NCBI GenBank assembly: GCA_046729975.1
Contig: JBKPHS010000198.1
Location: 1 to 9,091, forward strand
Direction of reading: 5' to 3'
DNA from: JBKPHS01 sp046729975
GTDB taxonomy: Bacteria > Actinomycetota > Thermoleophilia > Solirubrobacterales > Thermoleophilaceae
DNA length: 9,091 bases
The notes under the pieces: generated by a model
What the model saw: only the letters and a program-made list of their open reading frames with translations
Told to the model about the DNA's origin: nothing
Databases searched by the model: none
Shown: positions 6,149 to 9,091 of the stretch, piece by piece
Layout of the letters: each line of letters opens with the position of its first letter
Position numbering within the stretch: position 1 is the stretch's first letter
Program-made: the position numbers and the translations under genes

Positions 6149-6706
6149 GTGGTCAAGATCTATACGCGCAAGGGCGACGACGGCACGACCGGCCTCTGGT
6201 ACGGCGGCCGGGTCGGGAAGTCGGATCCGCGCCCCGAGGCATACGGCTCGGTGGATGAGGCGGCCTCGGCGCTCGGTCTCTGCCGGGCCAATGCCGTCGC
6301 CGACCCCCAGCTCGCCCACGACATCCTGAGAATCCAGACCGAGCTGTTCGTCGCCGGGGCGGAGCTGGCCACCGCGCCCGAGGCGGCGGAGCGCCTCGAG
6401 CCGGGCGTCTCGAAGGTCACGGCAGAGATGGTCGAGCGGCTCGAGTCGGACATCGACCGCTACATGGCGCACGTCGAGCTGCCGCCGAAGTTCGTCATCC
6501 CCGGCGGCACCGAGCTGTCGGCGCGGCTGGACGTCGCCCGTGCCGCGATCAGGAGAGCCGAACGCCGGGTAGTGGAGCTGAAGGCCATGGGCGATCTCGC
6601 CGACGACACGCTGCTGCGCTACCTGAATCGCGCCTCCGACGCGCTCTTTGCGATGGCGCGCTACGCGGACGAGCCCGAGCCGAAGCTGTTCGAGGGGAGA
6701 GCATGA
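6149..6706 (+). CDS. PduO-type ATP:cob(I)alamin adenosyltransferase
   Basis: The 185-residue protein transfers the adenosyl group of ATP to cob(I)alamin, making coenzyme B12. The family signature is present: the N-terminal ATP loop YTRKGDDGTTGLWYGGR (residues 5-21), GSVDEAASALG, FVIPGGTELSARLDVARAAIRRAERRV with Arg135-Arg136 and Glu138, and LNRASDALFAMAR from residue 159. The family usually has LHxAR where this protein has LDVAR, a small deviation. The GTG at 6149 is chosen because the ATP loop begins just after it; a recognisable ribosome binding site is lacking, but the upstream stop is only 10 bases away. The last bases ATGA overlap the start of the OsmC gene. The enzyme would serve any B12-dependent mutase or dehydratase in the cell; none is encoded here. 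Confidence 0.93.
   Translation: MVKIYTRKGDDGTTGLWYGGRVGKSDPRPEAYGSVDEAASALGLCRANAVADPQLAHDILRIQTELFVAGAELATAPEAAERLEPGVSKVTAEMVERLESDIDRYMAHVELPPKFVIPGGTELSARLDVARAAIRRAERRVVELKAMGDLADDTLLRYLNRASDALFAMARYADEPEPKLFEGRA
6692..6697 (+). promoter_or_regulatory. Ribosome binding site of the OsmC gene inside the PduO gene
   Basis: GAGGGG lies 5 bases before the ATG at 6703, within the last codons of the adenosyltransferase gene. It is the clearest ribosome binding site in the five-gene run and suggests strong or independent translation of the OsmC protein. Confidence 0.7.
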
Positions 6707-7098
6707 GAGCAATCGCCCGCAGGGAGAACGGCAGCCTCAAGCACGAGATCGAGATCCGCGGCCACACGGTGGTCGCCGACGAGTCGAAGGACAAGGGCGG
6801 TGACGACTCCGGCCCCGACCCGCAGGAGCTCCTTGCCGCCAGCCTCGCCTCCTGCACCGCGGTCACGATCGAGATGTACGCCAACCGCAAGGGCTGGGAC
6901 ATCGGCGACGTCGCGGTCGACGTGGACTACGAGCCGGCCCAGCGCGGCTCGCCCACGCGCTTCGCGATGATCGTCCGGCTGCCCAAGGAGCTGCCCGAGG
7001 ACCAGCGCCAGCGGTTGATGCAGATCGCGGCCAAGTGTCCGGTGCACCGGACGCTCGAGGGCGAGGTCATGTTCGAGGAGAGGCTCGAGGTCAGCTGA
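6703..7098 (+). CDS. OsmC/Ohr family peroxidase-like protein
   Basis: The 131-residue protein is a member of the OsmC/Ohr family, cytoplasmic thiol peroxidases that reduce organic hydroperoxides using two cysteines. Both are present: Cys51 in LLAASLASCTAV, preceded by the conserved Glu42 of PDPQELL, and Cys112 in AAKCPVHRTL. The order and spacing match the OsmC branch, in which a long helix carries the first cysteine. Length is close to the family norm. The ATG overlaps the stop of the adenosyltransferase gene by 4 bases (ATGA) and has a strong ribosome binding site, so the two are translationally coupled. The next gene, a Nudix hydrolase, starts 18 bases downstream. Its presence suggests a link to oxidative stress, but substrate preference cannot be read from sequence. 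Confidence 0.91.
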   Translation: MRAIARRENGSLKHEIEIRGHTVVADESKDKGGDDSGPDPQELLAASLASCTAVTIEMYANRKGWDIGDVAVDVDYEPAQRGSPTRFAMIVRLPKELPEDQRQRLMQIAAKCPVHRTLEGEVMFEERLEVS

Positions 7099-7116
7099 CT
7101 TCGCCGGTAGGTCGCC

Positions 7117-7695
7117 ATGGTCACCGCCGACCGGCTGCGCGAGCTGCTCCTGACGCCCGAGGAGGCGGCCGCGCTCGACGCCCCCGGAACGACCGACGCG
7201 GCGGTGCTCGTGCCGCTCTACCTCGACTCCGGAGCGCTGCACGCCGTCTTTACGAAGCGCCGCGAGGACCTCCGCCGCCACGCCGGCGAGATCTCGTTCC
7301 CGGGCGGCCGCCAGGACACGCCGGACGAGGACCTGCGCGAGACCGCCCTGCGCGAGACCGAGGAGGAGATAGGCCTCGCGCCCGCGGACGTGGAGCTGCT
7401 GGGCGCGCTACCGCCGGTCGGCACGTTCGTGACGGGCTACCGCGTACACCCCTTCGTGGGGGCCATCAGGCCGGGCCATGCCTGGAGGCCTCAGCCCACG
7501 GAGGTGGAGGTGGTGCTGGAGCTGTCCCTGCCGGACCTGGTCCGCGGCTTCGAGATGAAGCGCCTCATCCGGAAGGGCGTCCCGATCAGGACGCCGACTT
7601 ACAGGATCGGAGACACGCTCGTGTGGGGGGCCACCGCGCGCATCGTGCAATCGCTGCTTGAGCGCTTGGAACCGGTAATCGGTAATCGGTACTGA
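7117..7695 (+). CDS. Nudix hydrolase, NudL/CoA pyrophosphatase-like
   Basis: The 192-residue protein carries a Nudix box at residues 64-87, ending RETEEEIGL with metal-binding Glu83 and Glu84, and directly before it the segment LRRHAGEISFPGG that marks the CoA pyrophosphatase (UPF0035) subgroup. The spacing between the box glycine and RE is one residue longer than in MutT, with Asp70 in place of the usual Glu, as in NudL and peroxisomal NUDT7 proteins. The likely reaction is cleavage of CoA or oxidised CoA to phosphopantetheine and 3',5'-ADP. The start has a modest upstream GGTAGG. The last residues, PVIGNRY, and the stop codon come from a tandem repeat array that continues past the gene. It is the last gene of the plus-strand run. 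Confidence 0.9.
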   Translation: MVTADRLRELLLTPEEAAALDAPGTTDAAVLVPLYLDSGALHAVFTKRREDLRRHAGEISFPGGRQDTPDEDLRETALRETEEEIGLAPADVELLGALPPVGTFVTGYRVHPFVGAIRPGHAWRPQPTEVEVVLELSLPDLVRGFEMKRLIRKGVPIRTPTYRIGDTLVWGATARIVQSLLERLEPVIGNRY

Positions 7696-7739
7696 CTACC
7701 GACTACCGACTACCGACTACCGACTACACGTCTTTCTCT
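7673..7739 (+). terminator. Probable terminator hairpin made by the repeat array
   Basis: Positions 7673-7691 can pair with 7697-7715 around a CTGAC loop, giving 17 pairs interrupted by two A-C mismatches in the plus-strand RNA. More repeat copies and then TCTTTCTCT (7731-7739) follow, a T-rich run unusual in this sequence. This resembles an intrinsic terminator for the five-gene run, though the distance from stem to T-run is longer than usual unless the 3' arm pairs in a shifted register. On the minus strand the same arms pair without mismatch through G-U pairs, but no T-run follows. Confidence 0.5.
7674..7727. repeat. Two opposed 7-base tandem arrays forming an inverted repeat
   Basis: The left part is GGTAATC twice plus GGTAC (7674-7692). 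The right part is GACTACC four times plus GACTAC (7694-7727). The two units are near reverse complements, differing at one base per unit. The left array encodes the last residues of the Nudix protein, and the right array begins with bases of its TGA stop (7693-7695) and holds the TAG stop (7724-7726) of the convergent sulfurtransferase gene. The array therefore covers the whole 28-base intergenic gap and both gene ends. Confidence 0.9.
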
Positions 7740-8566
7740 ATGGGCACCCCAACCATATTCCCCCACTCCGTCCACGAGCCGTCGTAGTTCTTGACGTTGT
7801 CCTCGCCGAGGAGCTCGTGTAGCACGAACCAGGTGTGGGCCGAGCGCTCGCCGATGCGGCAGTAGGCGATCACGTCGTTGCCGTTCAGCACGCCCTTGCT
7901 CGAGTAGAGCTCGCGCAGGTCGTCGGCTGACTTGAACGTGCCGTCCTCCTGCACCGCCTGCGCCCAGGGCACCGAGGCGGCGCCCGGGATGTGGCCAGCG
8001 CGCTGGGCGCCCTCCTGCTCGTAGCCCGCCATTGCGATCAACTCGCCCGAGTACTCCTGCGGCGAGCGCACGTCCACGAGGCTGGTGTTCGTGCCGAGCC
8101 GCTCGAGCACCTCGCCCCGCTTCGCGCGGATCGCCTCGTCGCCGGGCTGCGTGTTGAAGGTCGCCGCGTCGTAGCTCGGGACGTCGCTGGTGGTCGGCCG
8201 GCCCTCCTCGATCCACTTCTCGCGTGGGCCGTTCATCAGCCGAACGTTGTCGTGCCCGTAGTACTTGAAGTACCAGTACGTGTAGGCCGCGAACCAGTTG
8301 TTGCGGTCGCCGTAGAGCACGATCGTGTGATCGTTCGAGATCCCACGGCTGCCCATGAGCTCGCCGAAGTCCTCCGGGCCAAGAAAGTCGCGCTTGACCT
8401 GGTCCTGAAGATCTGTCTTCCAGTCGAAGCCGATCGCGCCCGGGATGTGCGCCTCCTGGTAGAGGGCGGGGTTCTCGTCGACCTCGACTATCCGGATCGA
8501 GTCGTCGTCCAAGTGGTCCTGGACCCACTGGGTATCCACCAGCACGTCCTTTGCGTAGTCCGCCAC
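7724..8566 (-). CDS. Thiosulfate sulfurtransferase, two rhodanese domains (CysA/SseA-like)
   Basis: The 280-residue cytoplasmic protein has two rhodanese domains. The N-terminal one (about 5-125) has LVDTQWVQDHL, HIPGAIGFDW and VLYGDRNNWFAAY, with Asp where a catalytic Cys would be, so it is structural, as usual in this family. The C-terminal domain (about 150-275) carries LVDVRSPQEYSGE, RAGHIPGAASVPW and the active loop Cys236-RIGERSAHTWF, the form seen in actinobacterial CysA-type enzymes. It would move sulfur from thiosulfate to a thiophilic acceptor via a Cys persulfide. The GTG at 8566 is chosen for its strong upstream ribosome binding site. A possible extended -10 (TGATAGAAA, hexamer at 8620-8625) lies about 50 bases upstream. 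The TAG stop lies within the tandem repeat. The gene is monocistronic, divergent from the sigma-4/zinc-finger gene. Confidence 0.93.
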   Translation of the reverse strand: MADYAKDVLVDTQWVQDHLDDDSIRIVEVDENPALYQEAHIPGAIGFDWKTDLQDQVKRDFLGPEDFGELMGSRGISNDHTIVLYGDRNNWFAAYTYWYFKYYGHDNVRLMNGPREKWIEEGRPTTSDVPSYDAATFNTQPGDEAIRAKRGEVLERLGTNTSLVDVRSPQEYSGELIAMAGYEQEGAQRAGHIPGAASVPWAQAVQEDGTFKSADDLRELYSSKGVLNGNDVIAYCRIGERSAHTWFVLHELLGEDNVKNYDGSWTEWGNMVGVPIEKDV

Positions 8567-8572
8567 CTCAAG

Positions 8573-8580
8573 TCACCTCC
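8573..8580 (-). promoter_or_regulatory. Ribosome binding site of the sulfurtransferase gene
   Basis: The minus strand reads GGAGGTGA, a full match to the anti-Shine-Dalgarno complement, 6 bases before the GTG at 8566. It decides the start codon. Confidence 0.8.
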
Positions 8581-8656
8581 CATGGGGAAAAGACCGAAAC
8601 CGGGCCGAATTTGGGGATATTTCTATCAGGCGCCCGGTGAAGACCCTAACGCCCGC

Positions 8657-8687
8657 TTGAGGCATGGTCCAGAGGCCGAGTTATGCT
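8657..8687 (+). promoter_or_regulatory. Candidate promoter giving a leaderless mRNA
   Basis: TATGCT at 8682-8687 fits the TAnnnT form of a -10 element, with TTGAGG at 8657-8662 as a possible -35 at a rather long 19-base spacing. The ATG of the next gene begins 9 bases after the end of the -10, close to where transcription would start. No ribosome binding site precedes that ATG, which fits a leaderless or nearly leaderless mRNA. Confidence 0.45.
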
Positions 8688-8695
8688 CCCCCGCG

Positions 8696-9091
8696 ATGGA
8701 GGGCCTTCCGCTTCGAGCAGTGCCACTGCGGCCGGCCGGACCGGTCGATCCGGACGCCGCGCTAGCCCACGTCGAGGCCGCGTTGCCGGATCTCGACGGC
8801 GAGGCCGTGCGGCTGCTCGCGCTCGTGGAGATGGCTGGGGCGCCGCGGGAGGCCGCGGCCCGCGATCTCGGGATCGAACAGTCGGCTGCGGCTGTCGCGC
8901 TGGCCCGCGGGCGCAAGGCGCTGCGCCGCTCTCTGGTCGCGCTCACCGGGAGCGGCTGGTGCGAGCGCGCGGAGCGGCTGATCTCCGACCGCATCGACGG
9001 CCCTCTGGGCGAACGCGCGTCCGCGAGGCTCGACGCCCACCTCGCGAACTGCGATCGCTGCGTGACCCACGAACGCCGCCTCGGCCAGGCG
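8696..9091 (+). CDS. Sigma region 4-like HTH fused to zinc-finger (zf-HC2/anti-sigma type) domain, 3' end missing
   Basis: The frame is open from the ATG at 8696 to the right edge (132 residues). Residues 23-83 look like a sigma-70 region 4 type helix-turn-helix: LPDLDGEAVRLLALVEMAGAP, then REAAARDLGIEQSAAAVALARGRKALRRSL, matching the 'region 4, recognition helix, R..AR..LR' layout. Residues 88-132 resemble an anti-sigma zinc-binding domain: Cys89, the segment ERLISDRIDGPL, then HLANCDRC with His115, Cys119 and Cys122 (HxxxCxxC). No sigma region 2 is present. It may be a transcription regulator or redox-sensitive anti-sigma-like factor. What follows past the edge (a membrane helix would be expected in many such proteins) is unknown. 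It diverges from the sulfurtransferase gene across 129 bases. The start is chosen from the promoter-like sequence just upstream; there is no other obvious ATG. Confidence 0.78.
   Translation, partial: MEGLPLRAVPLRPAGPVDPDAALAHVEAALPDLDGEAVRLLALVEMAGAPREAAARDLGIEQSAAAVALARGRKALRRSLVALTGSGWCERAERLISDRIDGPLGERASARLDAHLANCDRCVTHERRLGQA

Noticed and set aside
4657..6156. Long minus-strand open frame opposite the DUF1015 gene
   Set aside because: It is a shadow of a well-supported gene, rich in Arg/Glu/Val, and spans the ends of neighbouring genes.
7306..7377. Altered Nudix box as an inactivated enzyme
   Set aside because: The one-residue longer spacing and Asp for Glu are usual in the NudL/CoA pyrophosphatase subgroup, and the REUxEE core is intact.
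7674..7727. The 7-base array as a CRISPR array or phage attachment site
   Set aside because: Units are contiguous with no spacers, far too short for CRISPR repeats, and no cas or integrase gene is present.
8173..8550. Missing catalytic Cys in the N-terminal rhodanese domain as a defect
   Set aside because: An inactive N-terminal domain with Asp at this place is normal in two-domain sulfurtransferases; the catalytic Cys is in the C-terminal domain.

Overview
The window comes from a high-GC bacterium, most likely an actinomycete-type organism of the class Thermoleophilia (Solirubrobacterales or relatives). This rests on strong G/C preference at third codon positions, frequent GTG starts, two tRNA genes without an encoded CCA end, a CysA-type two-domain sulfurtransferase with the CRIGER active loop, and a secreted beta-helix protein of a kind I associate from memory with this class. 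The placement is an inference, not a database result.

Layout, left to right. Positions 1-1249 lie on the minus strand: tRNA-Arg(TCT), then a UDP-glucuronate decarboxylase-like sugar-nucleotide enzyme, then the 5' part of an unrecognised gene that runs off the left edge. A plus-strand VOC/PhnB-like protein gene (1354-1818) converges on a minus-strand pair: a small lipoprotein (1837-2193) directly downstream of a large secreted parallel beta-helix protein (2198-4150). Upstream of that pair, also on the minus strand, is tRNA-Pro(TGG). Divergent from it is a plus-strand run of five closely spaced genes (about 4338-7695): secreted CAP-domain protein, DUF1015 protein, PduO-type cobalamin adenosyltransferase, OsmC-family peroxidase and a NudL-like Nudix hydrolase. 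Two of these genes overlap by 4 bases, and the other gaps are 10-18 bases. This run converges on a minus-strand thiosulfate sulfurtransferase (7724-8566). The short gap between them is filled by an array of 7-base repeats that supplies the stop codons of both genes and can fold into a long hairpin. Divergent from the sulfurtransferase, a possibly leaderless gene (8696 to the right edge) joins a sigma region 4-like helix-turn-helix to a zinc-finger domain of the anti-sigma type.

Functionally this looks like ordinary chromosome of mixed content: cell-envelope sugar metabolism, secreted surface proteins, cofactor (B12, CoA) maintenance and sulfur/peroxide handling. I see no transposase, integrase, phage gene, CRISPR array or toxin system. 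The least explained items are the beta-helix/lipoprotein pair with its strongly cationic insert, the sigma-4/zinc-finger fusion, and the repeat array between the two convergent genes. No stretch longer than 300 bases lacks a gene; the largest gap, about 187 bases between the beta-helix and CAP genes, contains tRNA-Pro.
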